The notes beneath the pieces are model-generated. The model made no database searches. It had not been told where the DNA came from and saw only the letters and a list, made by a program, of their open reading frames with translations. A program made the position numbers and the translations under genes. From Arachnia propionica (GTDB lineage: Bacteria > Actinomycetota > Actinomycetes > Propionibacteriales > Propionibacteriaceae), in NCBI RefSeq assembly GCF_003859805.1, contig NZ_RQZG01000004.1, positions 124,001-188,000 on the forward strand: a stretch of 64,000 nt of DNA. Direction: 5' to 3'. Below, one piece after another: positions 36,184-44,889 of the stretch (its first letter is position 1; each line of letters begins with the position of its first letter).

Positions 36184-37501
36184 GGTCGACCTCCTCGGGC
36201 CAGTGCTCCCCCGGCCGGAGCCCTGCCCGCTGTGCCTGTCGTTGCGCGGTGGCCAGGGCGATGCGCTGCGACCAACCGGTCAGCTCGGCCAGCCGTTCGA
36301 CATCCTTGAACTCGATGGTGGCGTGTCGGATCAGGTGCCCGTCCCCGGCGATCTTCACCTGCACGTCGAGTCCCTCGACCTGGATCCGGCGGAAATCACG
36401 ACGCAGCAGCCGACGCTGCTGCGGGGGGCTGATGCGCACTCCCAGGGTGCTGGTGTGCTCGAGCATCGCCCGGGTGAGATCGTCGACGTCGCGGGGATGG
36501 GCGAGGACGCACAGTGTGTGGGCGGGGCGGCCCTTCTTCATCACGATGGGCACCAGCCAGGCGTCGAGTGCGCCTGCACCGAGAAGTGTCTCGAGCACCC
36601 CCGGCCACAGCCTGGGGTCGAGGTCATCCACGTTGGCGGCGATCTCCTGCACCTCGTCCATCAGGTGCACGTCCCGCAGGGGTGTTCCGAGGACAGCTCT
36701 CAGCACTCCTGCCCGATCGGTCCGTTCCCTGCTGCCCGCGCCGACCCCGGTGGCATCGACGCGCATCGGGGGCAGGTCCGTGACCCCGGAACACAGTGCC
36801 CGGATCAGGGCCATCCCGGTGGGGGTGCACAGCTCACCGACCTCGGCAGGGCCACCGGCGTCGACCAGCCATCCGGTCGCGAGTTCCAGCACGGCCGGCG
36901 GAGGCACGCTCATCACCCCGTGCTGGGTGCGGACCGTTCCGGCCCCCAGGGCCGTGACCGAGGACGTGGCACGAATGACCCCGAGGGTGCGCACCGCCTC
37001 GCACACGGCGACGATGTCACCGATCGAGTCGAGGGCGCCGACCTCGTGGAAGTGGACCTCCTCGACGGTGACCCCGTGCACCTTCGCCTCGGCCTCCGCC
37101 AGCAGGGTGAAGGCCAGCGTGGCCGTCTCGCGGGTCGTCCCAGGGATCGCGGAATCCTCGAGAAGCTCCAGGACGTCACCCAGGTGTCGTACCGGAGGAT
37201 GGGGCTCGTCCGCCAGCACGTCGACCTTGCAGGCGGTGAAGGGGCCCCGTCGGAGTTGCCGTCGTTGGAGACGGAGCCGTCCCGGGGCGACGAGCTCGAG
37301 AACCGCAGCGACGCTGCCGGCGTCGGCCCCGGCGCCCAGCAGGGCAGCGAGCAGCATGTCCCCGGAGGCTCCCTGGGAGGTGTCCAGCCACAGCAGTCGC
37401 TGAGGTGTCGGCGATGGTCGGATGACGCCCGGAAGGATCGCCTCTCCTCGGGGCACCTGCTGTCCGTCCGCCGTGGGCAGGGTGGTCAGGTGGTCGTGCA
37501 T
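36176..37501 (-). CDS. larC: Nickel-pincer cofactor nickel insertase LarC
   Basis: CTP-dependent enzyme that inserts nickel into the pyridinium-3,5-bisthiocarboxylic acid mononucleotide made by LarB and LarE (441 aa). The N-terminus LLWLDTSQGASGDMLLAALL, the VEEVHFHEVGALDSIGDIV segment (His and Asp/Glu rich) and the C-terminal VDDLDPRLWPGVLETLLGAG are typical. In Lactiplantibacillus larC is split and joined by frameshift; here it is one continuous frame. Start at ATG 37501, overlapping the larB stop. An upstream open frame to 38395 is a shadow of larB and larE. Confidence 0.93.
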   Translation of the reverse strand: MHDHLTTLPTADGQQVPRGEAILPGVIRPSPTPQRLLWLDTSQGASGDMLLAALLGAGADAGSVAAVLELVAPGRLRLQRRQLRRGPFTACKVDVLADEPHPPVRHLGDVLELLEDSAIPGTTRETATLAFTLLAEAEAKVHGVTVEEVHFHEVGALDSIGDIVAVCEAVRTLGVIRATSSVTALGAGTVRTQHGVMSVPPPAVLELATGWLVDAGGPAEVGELCTPTGMALIRALCSGVTDLPPMRVDATGVGAGSRERTDRAGVLRAVLGTPLRDVHLMDEVQEIAANVDDLDPRLWPGVLETLLGAGALDAWLVPIVMKKGRPAHTLCVLAHPRDVDDLTRAMLEHTSTLGVRISPPQQRRLLRRDFRRIQVEGLDVQVKIAGDGHLIRHATIEFKDVERLAELTGWSQRIALATAQRQAQRAGLRPGEHWPEEVDHD

Positions 37502-38172
37502 CAGGACTTCCTGTCCGCGGCGATCTGAGCCGCCAGGTGACCGGCACCGTAGCCGTTGTCGATGTTGACCACCCCCACCCCGGGGGCGCAGGAGCTGAGC
37601 ATCGCCAGGAGGGCAGCGACCCCGGAGAACGTGGCACCGTAGCCGACGGAGGTGGGAACCGCGACGACGGGGCACCGGCTCAGTCCTGCCACCACGGGGA
37701 CCAGTGCCCCGTCCATGCCCGCGACGACGATGATGACCGTGGCCTCCTCCAGCGCCCCACGGTGGGCCAGGATGCGGTGCAGACCAGCCACTCCGACATC
37801 GGAGATCTCCTGCACCGGTCTTCCCAGGTGGGAGGCGGTCAGGGCCGCCTCCCGGGCGACCGGCAGGTCGGAGGTGCCGGCACACACCACGAGGACCTGC
37901 CCACCGGTGGGCGGGGGTGGGGCGGGTGGCCACACGACCATGCGGGCATCGAGATGATGAGCCGCCTCGGGAAGGATGTCCGCGATCCCGGCGGCCTGTT
38001 CCTCCTCGACCCGGGTGAACAGCAGCGGACCGAGCTCTTCGGTTGCCGCACGCTCCCGCCAGAGGGTGGCGATCTGCCGGAGTTGTGCCACGGACTTGCC
38101 ACTGCACAGCACTGCCTCGGGAAAGCCTCGACGCTCGAACCGGTCGAAGTCCAGATTGGGCATGTGGGTCAC
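37501..38172 (-). CDS. larB: Nickel-pincer cofactor carboxylase/hydrolase LarB
   Basis: Carboxylates the pyridine ring of nicotinic acid adenine dinucleotide and hydrolyses it, the first step of Ni-pincer nucleotide synthesis (223 aa). The N-terminal half includes AVLCSGKSVAQL. The C-terminal half is the PurE-like domain: VVCAGTSDLPVAREAALTA, IIVVAGMDGALVPVVAGL, PVVAVPTSVGYG and VGVVNIDNGYGAG. Start taken as GTG 38172, a GTGA overlap with larE and GGGG upstream; ATG 38163 is the alternative. The gene lies in order larE-larB-larC, all overlapping. Confidence 0.94.
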   Translation of the reverse strand: MTHMPNLDFDRFERRGFPEAVLCSGKSVAQLRQIATLWRERAATEELGPLLFTRVEEEQAAGIADILPEAAHHLDARMVVWPPAPPPPTGGQVLVVCAGTSDLPVAREAALTASHLGRPVQEISDVGVAGLHRILAHRGALEEATVIIVVAGMDGALVPVVAGLSRCPVVAVPTSVGYGATFSGVAALLAMLSSCAPGVGVVNIDNGYGAGHLAAQIAADRKS

Positions 38173-39011
38173 GGTGTTCCCCCTGACTGCAGCTGGAGCG
38201 TGAACACCCCGGAGCGGATCCCGGCCAGATCCACGGTGACATGGGTGAACCCGACCTCCCGCACGGAGCGGAGCACGGAGCTTCGCACCTGTGGGTCGGC
38301 GAGACGGTGGAGTTCTCCCTCGGGGACCTCGATGCGTGCGGTCTCCCCGTGGTGTCGAACCCGACAATCGGTGAAACCGGCGGTGAGCACCGCATCCTCG
38401 GCGTGGTCGATCTGGGCGAGCTTCTCGGGGGTCACTGGGTCGCCGTGGGGGATCCGGCTCGCCAGGCAGGGTGATGCGGGTTTGTCGGCGCTCGGTACCC
38501 CGAGAGCGCGTCCCAGTTCCCGGATCTGGGCCTTGGTCAGGCCGGCATCCGCCAAGGGGTGGCAGACGGCGTGTTCGATCGCGGCCCGACGGCCGGGGCG
38601 GTCCGGGCGGGCCAGGTCGTCGGCGTTCTCCCCGTAGGCCACGGCCTGGATCCCGAACTCCGCCAGGCGGTTCCCGATGTCCACGAACAGGGTGTTCTTG
38701 CAGTGGTAGCAACGGTCCAGGTCGTTTCGGGCGTAGCGGGGATCCGTGACCTCCTGCGTCGCCAGCTCCACCAGCTCGAGCCCGAGATGGCGGGCCTGCC
38801 GCACGGCGAGGGTGTGTTCACGTCGTGCCAGGGACGGGGAGACCGCCAGCAGCAGGAGCACGGCATCGGCACCCCGAAGCCGTGCGATGACGGTGGCCAG
38901 GACACTCGAGTCCACGCCGCCGGAGTAGGCCACGCCGATCCTGCCGTGGGGCAGGGCCTGCTCGACGTCGTGCACCCATCGGCGTTGCTCAGAGGTCAAG
39001 GGAGTGCTCAT
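38169..39011 (-). CDS. larE: Nickel-pincer cofactor sulfur transferase LarE
   Basis: ATP-dependent sulfur insertase that converts the carboxylates of the LarB product to thiocarboxylates (280 aa). The PP-loop is VAYSGGVDSSVLA (about residue 27). Cys residues lie in DLDRCYHCKNTLF and in ASPCLASRIPHG. The latter corresponds, I believe, to the sacrificial Cys of Lactiplantibacillus LarE; the extra CxxC suggests the version that uses a [4Fe-4S] cluster and is catalytic. Start ATG 39011 overlaps the uidA stop (ATGA). A frame extending to 39149 lies inside uidA. Confidence 0.93.
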   Translation of the reverse strand: MSTPLTSEQRRWVHDVEQALPHGRIGVAYSGGVDSSVLATVIARLRGADAVLLLLAVSPSLARREHTLAVRQARHLGLELVELATQEVTDPRYARNDLDRCYHCKNTLFVDIGNRLAEFGIQAVAYGENADDLARPDRPGRRAAIEHAVCHPLADAGLTKAQIRELGRALGVPSADKPASPCLASRIPHGDPVTPEKLAQIDHAEDAVLTAGFTDCRVRHHGETARIEVPEGELHRLADPQVRSSVLRSVREVGFTHVTVDLAGIRSGVFTLQLQSGGTP

Positions 39012-40768
39012 CCGTTTTGCCCACCGAGCCAGCGTTCGCGCACCTTGTACGCGGCGGCCTTCGGGGTCCTGTCCCGGGTGAACATGCCCTTGCGATTGCC
39101 TCCCACACGCATGATGCCAGGGATGGTCTGGAAGTCCGCGAAGTTCCACGTCTGCTCTCCGACCACCTCCGGGAACTCGTCGAAGACCCGGTGATACATG
39201 TCGAAGAACTTCTCCTGGTAGTCCTCCGACCAGGGACGCGCCTGGAGGTCACGCATCCCGGCGAGGGTGTCCGGACCGTACTCGGTGAAGATGACCGGTT
39301 TGCCGGGACACAGGCTGATCCACCCCTGGATCTCCTGTCGCAGGAGGGACTCGGCCAGGACGAGGTCGTTGTTCTGCCAGTACCAGCCGTAGTAGCGGTT
39401 GAGCATCACGACGTCGAACAGGTCGATGATGCGCTCCTTGTCCGGGGTGGAGATCATGACGTTGACATAGCCGACGGGTCGGCTCGGGTCCGCCTCCCGG
39501 GCAGCGGCCGCGAGGGGCTCGAAGTAGCTGCGTGAGGCATCCGTGTGGGACTCCGGCTCATTGGCGATGGACCACAGCACCACGCTGGGGTGGTTCTTGT
39601 CTCGCGCAATCAGTTCCCGGATGTGGGCCTCGTGGACCCGCTGGGTCTCGGCGTTGATCGTGTCCTGGCTGAAGGTCACGGTCGGTTGGTTCGGGCTGCC
39701 GAAGATGCCTCCGCTGATGCCGATGTTGAGGCCGACGGCGGCGGTCTCGTCGATGACGACGATGCCCTGCTGGTCCGCGAAGTCCATGACCTCATCGGCG
39801 TACGGGTAGTGGGAGGTGCGGAACGAGTTGGCCCCCTGCCAGCGCATCAGCTCGAAGTCGTGGACCATCATCACGTCGTCGTGGCCCTTGCCCCGCACGA
39901 GGTTGTCCTCGTGCCTGCCGTAGCCCTTGAAGTGGAACGGGCGGCCGTTGATGAGGAACTGGGAGTCCCTCACCTCGACGGTACGGACCCCGAAGGGTTG
40001 GGGGTAGAGGTCGTCATCGGCGATGACCTCGAGGGTGTACAGGTAGCCCCGGCCGGGCTCCCACAAGGTGACCTCCGGGATCTTCACACGCCCCTCGGCC
40101 CCCTCGGCCCGGGCCACGACCTGCTGCTGTGCGTCGAGGATCCTGACCCCGATCTGCCGGGCACCGTCGGCGACCACCCGATAGTTGACGGTGCCATCCA
40201 GCTCAGTGGTGATCGTGACGTCACTGACGGCGACGGCCGGGCGGGTGATGAGTTTCACGCCGCGGTGCAGGCCCGCGTAGTTGTAGAAGTCGTGGAAGTA
40301 GCGTTGGTGGATTCCGGACTCCTCAACCTCGAGGTAGCCGGGAGGAATGCTCTGCCAGGACAGCCGGTTGTCCACGGCGACCGTGAGCAGGAAGGATTCT
40401 CCCGGGACCACGTGGTCGGTGATGTCGGCCTCGAAGGGCAGGTATCCGCCGACGTGCCGTGCGACCTCCTGGCCGTTGACCCACACCGTCGCGGCATGGG
40501 TGGCGGCCCCGAACCAGAGGTGCAGTCGGTCCCCGTCATGGAGCCGGGGAGCCTGGACGCGACGCTGGTACCAGACCTCCCCGACGTGGTCGTGGACGTG
40601 AGGCGAGACCGTCACGTCGTTGTACGAGGAGGGGACGGGCATCGGTCGCGGCTCGGGCAGGGGATTCCCGGCCCAACCGGCCTCGCGACCATCCGCGTCG
40701 AGTTGGAACTCCCACACGCCGTCCAGTGGGGTCACGGTTCGAGACGGAGAGGTACGGGGGAACAGCAT
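39008..40768 (-). CDS. uidA: Beta-glucuronidase (GH2)
   Basis: Intracellular GH2 beta-glucuronidase (586 aa) freeing glucuronic acid from imported glucuronides. The jelly-roll N-terminal domain (GVWEFQLDADGREAGW, VWYQRR) and Ig-like domain are followed by the TIM barrel with acid/base Glu in WSIANEPESH and nucleophile Glu in PVIFTEYGPDT. The glucuronide-specific NxK motif is present in VGGNRKGMFTRDRTPK, which marks true glucuronidases over galactosidases. No signal peptide. ATG 40768 has GAAGGAG upstream. First gene of the operon uidA-larE-larB-larC-lacI-uxaC-uxuB, divergent from the transporter gene. Confidence 0.96.
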   Translation of the reverse strand: MLFPRTSPSRTVTPLDGVWEFQLDADGREAGWAGNPLPEPRPMPVPSSYNDVTVSPHVHDHVGEVWYQRRVQAPRLHDGDRLHLWFGAATHAATVWVNGQEVARHVGGYLPFEADITDHVVPGESFLLTVAVDNRLSWQSIPPGYLEVEESGIHQRYFHDFYNYAGLHRGVKLITRPAVAVSDVTITTELDGTVNYRVVADGARQIGVRILDAQQQVVARAEGAEGRVKIPEVTLWEPGRGYLYTLEVIADDDLYPQPFGVRTVEVRDSQFLINGRPFHFKGYGRHEDNLVRGKGHDDVMMVHDFELMRWQGANSFRTSHYPYADEVMDFADQQGIVVIDETAAVGLNIGISGGIFGSPNQPTVTFSQDTINAETQRVHEAHIRELIARDKNHPSVVLWSIANEPESHTDASRSYFEPLAAAAREADPSRPVGYVNVMISTPDKERIIDLFDVVMLNRYYGWYWQNNDLVLAESLLRQEIQGWISLCPGKPVIFTEYGPDTLAGMRDLQARPWSEDYQEKFFDMYHRVFDEFPEVVGEQTWNFADFQTIPGIMRVGGNRKGMFTRDRTPKAAAYKVRERWLGGQNG

Positions 40769-40832
40769 GGCACTCCTTCGGGTCCGGTGGGCTGTTTTCA
40801 TTGGATCAAGTCCGGCGATCCACCCCGCCAGA

Positions 40833-40881
40833 TTGCCATTTGTTGCCGGCCTGGTCCGGGGAGCGCGGCAACATTCGGCAA
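40833..40881. promoter_or_regulatory. Paired direct-repeat operator between uidA and the GPH transporter
   Basis: TTGCC (40833) and TTGCC (40843) are 10 bp apart. After 19 bp come the mirrored GGCAA (40867) and GGCAA (40877), again 10 bp apart. The right element read on the minus strand is TTGCCGAATGTTGCC, one base different from TTGCCGAATCTTGCC at 46407. Ten-bp spacing puts each pair on one face of the helix. Probably the control site for both divergent promoters. Confidence 0.65.
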
Positions 40882-40959
40882 GTCAGGGGATCCGAGTCGC
40901 CGGGGTGGGAGGGTGGGCACCACGCCGCGACGCTGCGGCAGCCGCGAGAGGAACCACAG

Positions 40960-42387
40960 ATGACACCCACCACGTCGGGGACCACCAGACGCCCCTTCGG
41001 AATGCGCGACAAGATCGGGTACATGTTCGGTGATTTCGGCAACGATTTCACCTTCATCCTGCAGTCGGCGTTCTTCATGCTCTTCTACACCAACGTCGTC
41101 GGGATCAATCCCGGCCACGTCGGGCTCCTGCTGCTGACGGCACGGGTGCTCGACGGCTTCACTGATGTCGGCATGGGAATCCTCGTCGATCGCCTACCGG
41201 TCAAGGCCGGCGGGGCGAAGTTCAAGCGGTGGATCAAGTTCATCGCCATCCCGGTGGCGGTTGCCTCTGCGCTGATGTACATGGCCTTCGTCGCCGACTT
41301 CGACTCCTACACCGCGAAGTTGGTGTGGATGTGCGCCACCTACATGTTGTGGGGGTCGGTGTGCTACACCGCGGTCAACATCCCCTACGGTTCGATGGCC
41401 TCGGTGGTCTCCGACAATCCCGACCACCGCGCAGAGTTGTCGGTGTTCCGTTCCACCGGTGCCACCCTTGCGCAGCTCATCATCATGGGGGCGCTTCCCC
41501 TGCTGGTCTACACCACGAACGAGGCTGGGGTCTCCGTCCTGTCCGGGCCTCGGATGAGCATCGCGGCCGCCGTGTGCGCGGTCCTCGCGGTCGGATGCTA
41601 CGCCCTGTGCTATCGGCTGGTCGAGGAGCGCGTCCCCTCCGGCTCGGGCAAGGACGGGACCAGCCCCGGGATCGCGACGATGCTGCGCGCGGTCTTCACC
41701 AACCGTGCGTTGCTGGGGCTCATCGTCGCAGCCATGCTCCTGCTGCTGTCGATGCTCTTCCTGGGCCAGATGGTCAGCTACCTGTTCCTCAACTACTTCG
41801 GGGACGGCAAACTGTCCTCTCCCGCCTCGATCGCGGGCATCGCCCCGGCGTTGCTGCTGATCGTGCTCGCACCGATGCTGTCCAGGCGGTTCGGCAAGGC
41901 CGAGACCGGGATGGTCGCGATGTTCGGTGCCGGGGCCCTGTTCGTGCTGGCCTTCTTCATCAAGATCCAGAACCCGGTGTGGTGGATCGTCGTCTATGCC
42001 GTCGGGATGTTCGCCATCTCGGTGTTCAACTACCTGGTGTGGGCCTTCATCACCGATGTGATCGACTTCCAGGAGGTCCGCAGCGGCTCCCGTGACGACG
42101 GGACCGTCTATGCGATCTACTCCTGGGCACGCAAGCTCGGTCAGGCACTGGCCGGCGGTCTCACCGGATGGTCGCTCGGACTCATCGGCTTCGACGCGCA
42201 GGCCGCGAAGCAGGGGATGGCCCAGACGCCGGAGGTCAACGAGGGGATCTACATGCTGGCCAACCTCGTCCCCGGTGTCGGGTGCCTGCTGGTCGGGGCA
42301 GCCCTGTTGTTGCTCTACCCGCTGAAGAAGTCCGTGGTCGAGGAGAACACCAGGACCCTGCGGGAGCGTCGTGCCGCCAAGGCCTGA
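40960..42387 (+). CDS. GPH-family sugar (glucuronide):cation symporter
   Basis: 475 aa, twelve hydrophobic segments, of the glycoside-pentoside-hexuronide symporter family. The start is typical: MRDKIGYMFGDFGNDFTFI, then DVGMGILVDRLPVKAGGAKF with the Asp/Arg loop, VNIPYGSMASVVSDNPDHR, and ITDVIDFQEVRSGSRDDG in the second half. Being divergent from the glucuronidase operon and sharing its operator, it is most likely a glucuronide importer like UidB/GusB. I chose ATG 40960 (MTPTTSG), with AGAGGA upstream, over a frame extending through the intergenic operator. Confidence 0.9.
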   Translation: MTPTTSGTTRRPFGMRDKIGYMFGDFGNDFTFILQSAFFMLFYTNVVGINPGHVGLLLLTARVLDGFTDVGMGILVDRLPVKAGGAKFKRWIKFIAIPVAVASALMYMAFVADFDSYTAKLVWMCATYMLWGSVCYTAVNIPYGSMASVVSDNPDHRAELSVFRSTGATLAQLIIMGALPLLVYTTNEAGVSVLSGPRMSIAAAVCAVLAVGCYALCYRLVEERVPSGSGKDGTSPGIATMLRAVFTNRALLGLIVAAMLLLLSMLFLGQMVSYLFLNYFGDGKLSSPASIAGIAPALLLIVLAPMLSRRFGKAETGMVAMFGAGALFVLAFFIKIQNPVWWIVVYAVGMFAISVFNYLVWAFITDVIDFQEVRSGSRDDGTVYAIYSWARKLGQALAGGLTGWSLGLIGFDAQAAKQGMAQTPEVNEGIYMLANLVPGVGCLLVGAALLLLYPLKKSVVEENTRTLRERRAAKA

Positions 42388-42398
42388 TCCGGACCGCT

Positions 42399-42432
42399 GT
42401 GTGGCCCGCCCCGGCTCCGGGGCGGGCTACAC
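42399..42432. terminator. Bidirectional terminator between GPH transporter and larA homologue
   Basis: GC-rich hairpin with arms 42399-42414 and 42417-42432, complementary apart from one G.T pair. It is very stable (GCCCGCCCCGG/CCGGGGCGGGC core) and lies between two convergent genes. No U-tract. Confidence 0.7.
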
Positions 42433-42503
42433 CATGTGTGCCGGGAGCACACGTCGTTGTCGGGCGGGTTCTCGCAACCACGTGCTGAGCCTCGCGGCCC
42501 GGC

Positions 42504-43802
42504 TCAACCCTGGGCCCCGGACCGGACCCGGTGCAGCAGTTCCCCGGCGTTCGGCACGACGAGGGTGTCGGGATCGGCCTCGAGAGCGAGGAGGTCGACC
42601 TCCTCGGGGTCCAGGTGTCTCAGGCCCAAGGACTCGACGACCTCACGCGGGATCCCCGTGGCCAGGGTCACCGTCACCCGGTTGGTCTCCACCCCCGTGA
42701 CCGGGTCGTAGTCCCCGAGCCCACGGAGATGGGTCGAATGGGCCAGTTCACCCCACGGATGGTTCTTGAACCGGTCCCACTGCTCGACGTAGTACTGCCG
42801 GTTGTGGTAGCCGATCTCCAGGATTCCCGGATGCATCACCGACACCTCGGTGATGTGGGGTGCGTAGATGATGAGCTCGCCGCCGTCGGCCACCACGGGC
42901 TCCAGCTTGTAGAACCCCTTGGCCCCGGTCCACATGTCCTCGTACATCGTCGGGATGAGCGAGACCACCCGCGGGTAGGTGCGGTCGACATGGCGCACGT
43001 GGACCTGGCTGGAGACCTCCGCGCATGCCTCCCATGCGGTCCGGGAATCACCGAAGGCCAGGAAGTTCAGGGAATCGCTGCCCGGGGCCACGATCATGCC
43101 GAGGAGCAGTTTCGTCGCGGGGATCAGTTCGGTGGCGGCGTCGATCATCTGCCTCACCGGCGTGATCCCGGTGGCACCGATCATCTCGTGGGAGGTGATG
43201 AGCGCACCCACCCAGTGCGACATGTCGATCACGTCATGACCCGACAGCCCGGGGTAGAAGTACTTGTTGCCACCCGAGATGCCCACCACCTCGTGTGGGA
43301 GGACCGGGCCGAGGATCAGGCAGATGTCGGTCTCGACCGCCATCCTGTTCACCAGTACCCGCATCGGACGATCCCGCAGCCTGCCGGAGGTCAGCTCCTC
43401 GATCCGTGCGGCAGGGATGGTGCCGAGGTCGGCAAAGGTGTCCTCGTCACGCCACCGGTGGTTGTGGATGCTCCAGCCGGGGTAGGTCTGCTCGAACCTC
43501 CCGGGCTCGCACCCCATGAGACGGGCGATGGCCTCGTCACCCATGTAGTCGTGGGTACCGAGGGCGATGACCACCCGCACCGAAGCCGGACGTGACCCGA
43601 GGGCGTCACGGATGTGTTTCGACAGCTGGGCGACGGGAGCATGGCGGGTGCCGTCCGGGACGATGAGGGTGATGTGTCTGCCGTCAAGATCGTGGGTGCT
43701 GAGACAGCGGTGGACGAAGTCCCGGATCTCCTCATCGGTCAGGGTCCGCTCGGGGCCACCGACGGACTCGGCCTCGGCGACCCCCGGGTAGAGTCTGGTC
43801 AT
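42504..43802 (-). CDS. LarA-family nickel-pincer racemase/epimerase (candidate mannonate/gluconate 2-epimerase)
   Basis: 432 aa member of the lactate racemase superfamily, which uses a nickel-pincer nucleotide to move a hydride at C2 of alpha-hydroxy acids. Visible hallmarks: LIVPDGTRHAPVAQLSKHI, VIALGTHDYMGDEA, HNHRWRDEDTF, the presumed cofactor-binding Lys in ISGGNKYFYPGLSG and the presumed Ni-ligand His in IDMSHW. The complete cofactor pathway LarBCE lies in the facing operon. Neighbours are a sugar-acid kinase, Gnd and the uronate enzymes, which make D-mannonate. Its C2 epimer is D-gluconate, so I infer that reaction. A lactate racemase is less likely here. ATG 43802 has GAGGAGG upstream. 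Confidence 0.85.
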   Translation of the reverse strand: MTRLYPGVAEAESVGGPERTLTDEEIRDFVHRCLSTHDLDGRHITLIVPDGTRHAPVAQLSKHIRDALGSRPASVRVVIALGTHDYMGDEAIARLMGCEPGRFEQTYPGWSIHNHRWRDEDTFADLGTIPAARIEELTSGRLRDRPMRVLVNRMAVETDICLILGPVLPHEVVGISGGNKYFYPGLSGHDVIDMSHWVGALITSHEMIGATGITPVRQMIDAATELIPATKLLLGMIVAPGSDSLNFLAFGDSRTAWEACAEVSSQVHVRHVDRTYPRVVSLIPTMYEDMWTGAKGFYKLEPVVADGGELIIYAPHITEVSVMHPGILEIGYHNRQYYVEQWDRFKNHPWGELAHSTHLRGLGDYDPVTGVETNRVTVTLATGIPREVVESLGLRHLDPEEVDLLALEADPDTLVVPNAGELLHRVRSGAQG

Positions 43803-43812
43803 CGTCGCCTCC

Positions 43813-44889
43813 TCACCTGACGACCCTCGCGTTGCCCTCCCACACCGACCAGACCTGGGCCTCGTCCGCGGGAAGGGCATGGTCGCGCAGGGTGGTCGCA
43901 GCCATGGCCCCGGTGGCCCAGCCGAACTGCATGCAGCGTTCGGGGGACCAGCCGTTGAGGATCCCGTGGAGCACGCCGCCGACGGAGGCGTCGCCACCAC
44001 CGATCCGATCGAGCACCTCGATCTCACGCAACGCGGCGACGGCGAACTCTCCCTGTGACCACAGGATCATTCCCCACCGGTGTCGATTGGCCGAGATCAC
44101 CTCTCGCAGGGAGGTGCCGATGCACAGGGCATCAGGGTACTGCTGCCGGATCGTGAGGATCATCTCCCGGTACTGCTCGATCTGCTCGTCGATGTCAGTG
44201 CCTCCCGCCCGGGGACCCGAGATGCCGAGGGTCAGCTGGAAGTCCTCCTCGTTGCCGTAGAGGATGTCGCAGTGGGAGGCGATGGCCGTGAAGGCCGAGG
44301 ACAGCTCCTCCTCGCGTCCCTTCCAGAACGAGGCGCGGTGGTTGAGGTCGAATGAGACCCGGGTGCCGTGTTCCTTCGCCCGTGCCGCCAGCTCGACACA
44401 GAACTCGCTGGTTCTGGGTGACAGCGCGGCGACCAGGCCGGACATGTGCAGGATCTTCACCCCTTCGTCCCGGAACAGCCGATCGAGGTCGAAGTCGGCG
44501 ATGGCCAGGTCGCGTCCCACCTCGCCGGCCCGGTCGTTCCAGACCCGTGGGGCGCGACCTCCGAAGCCTGAGTCCGCGATGTTGAACTGGTGACGGTAGC
44601 CCCAGGCGTCGCCCTGAGCCTTGTCAGGTCCTTCGTAGGCCATGCCGCGGGCCCGCAGGTCGGCCTTGATCAGTGAGGAGATGGGCGAACCTGCCACGAA
44701 GTTGGTCAGCACCTTGGTCGGGAGCCCCAGCGCAGCCACGACGGAGGCCACGTTGGTCTCGGCCGAGGTGGCCTGCATCAGGAAACGACTCGAGACGTGC
44801 ACCGCCTCCCGGTTCTCCGGCGTGAGGCGTACTCCCATCGAGGTGGGGACCACCAGTGCCCAGCGGGCGTCATCGCGCAATTCCATCAT
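43813..44889 (-). CDS. PfkB-family sugar-acid kinase (KdgK-like; gluconate or 2-keto-3-deoxygluconate)
   Basis: Ribokinase-like kinase of 358 aa. Substrate-side features are ATSAETNVASVVAALGLPTK and HMSGLVAALSPRTSEF. The catalytic loop is VLDRIGGGDASVGG, the GGGD variant seen in 2-keto-3-deoxygluconate kinases rather than the usual GAGD; the base Asp is kept. Start ATG 44889 overlaps the gnd stop (ATGA) with GGAGG 7 nt upstream. Placed between gnd and the LarA homologue it would phosphorylate gluconate to 6-phosphogluconate, feeding Gnd. If a mannonate dehydratase exists elsewhere it could instead act on KDG. The sequence alone does not decide. Confidence 0.82.
   Translation of the reverse strand: MMELRDDARWALVVPTSMGVRLTPENREAVHVSSRFLMQATSAETNVASVVAALGLPTKVLTNFVAGSPISSLIKADLRARGMAYEGPDKAQGDAWGYRHQFNIADSGFGGRAPRVWNDRAGEVGRDLAIADFDLDRLFRDEGVKILHMSGLVAALSPRTSEFCVELAARAKEHGTRVSFDLNHRASFWKGREEELSSAFTAIASHCDILYGNEEDFQLTLGISGPRAGGTDIDEQIEQYREMILTIRQQYPDALCIGTSLREVISANRHRWGMILWSQGEFAVAALREIEVLDRIGGGDASVGGVLHGILNGWSPERCMQFGWATGAMAATTLRDHALPADEAQVWSVWEGNARVVR

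Noticed and set aside
36176-38395. LarC as a 739-residue fusion protein
   Set aside because: The extra N-terminal part lies opposite or inside larB and larE in a different frame and has no family similarity; the ATG at 37501 overlaps the larB stop exactly as the other genes of the operon overlap.
40803-40821. GGATC...GATCC inverted repeat as LacI operator
   Set aside because: Arms are only 5 bp and 9 bp apart; the repeated TTGCC elements in the same region are much better supported.
42504-43802. Plain lactate racemase (LarA)
   Set aside because: No lactate genes nearby, and the neighbours all handle six-carbon sugar acids; the specificity therefore was not called as lactate, though it has not been tested.
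44411-44889. PfkB kinase as inactive because of GGGD instead of GAGD
   Set aside because: Known KDG kinases of this family use GGGD and the catalytic Asp is present.
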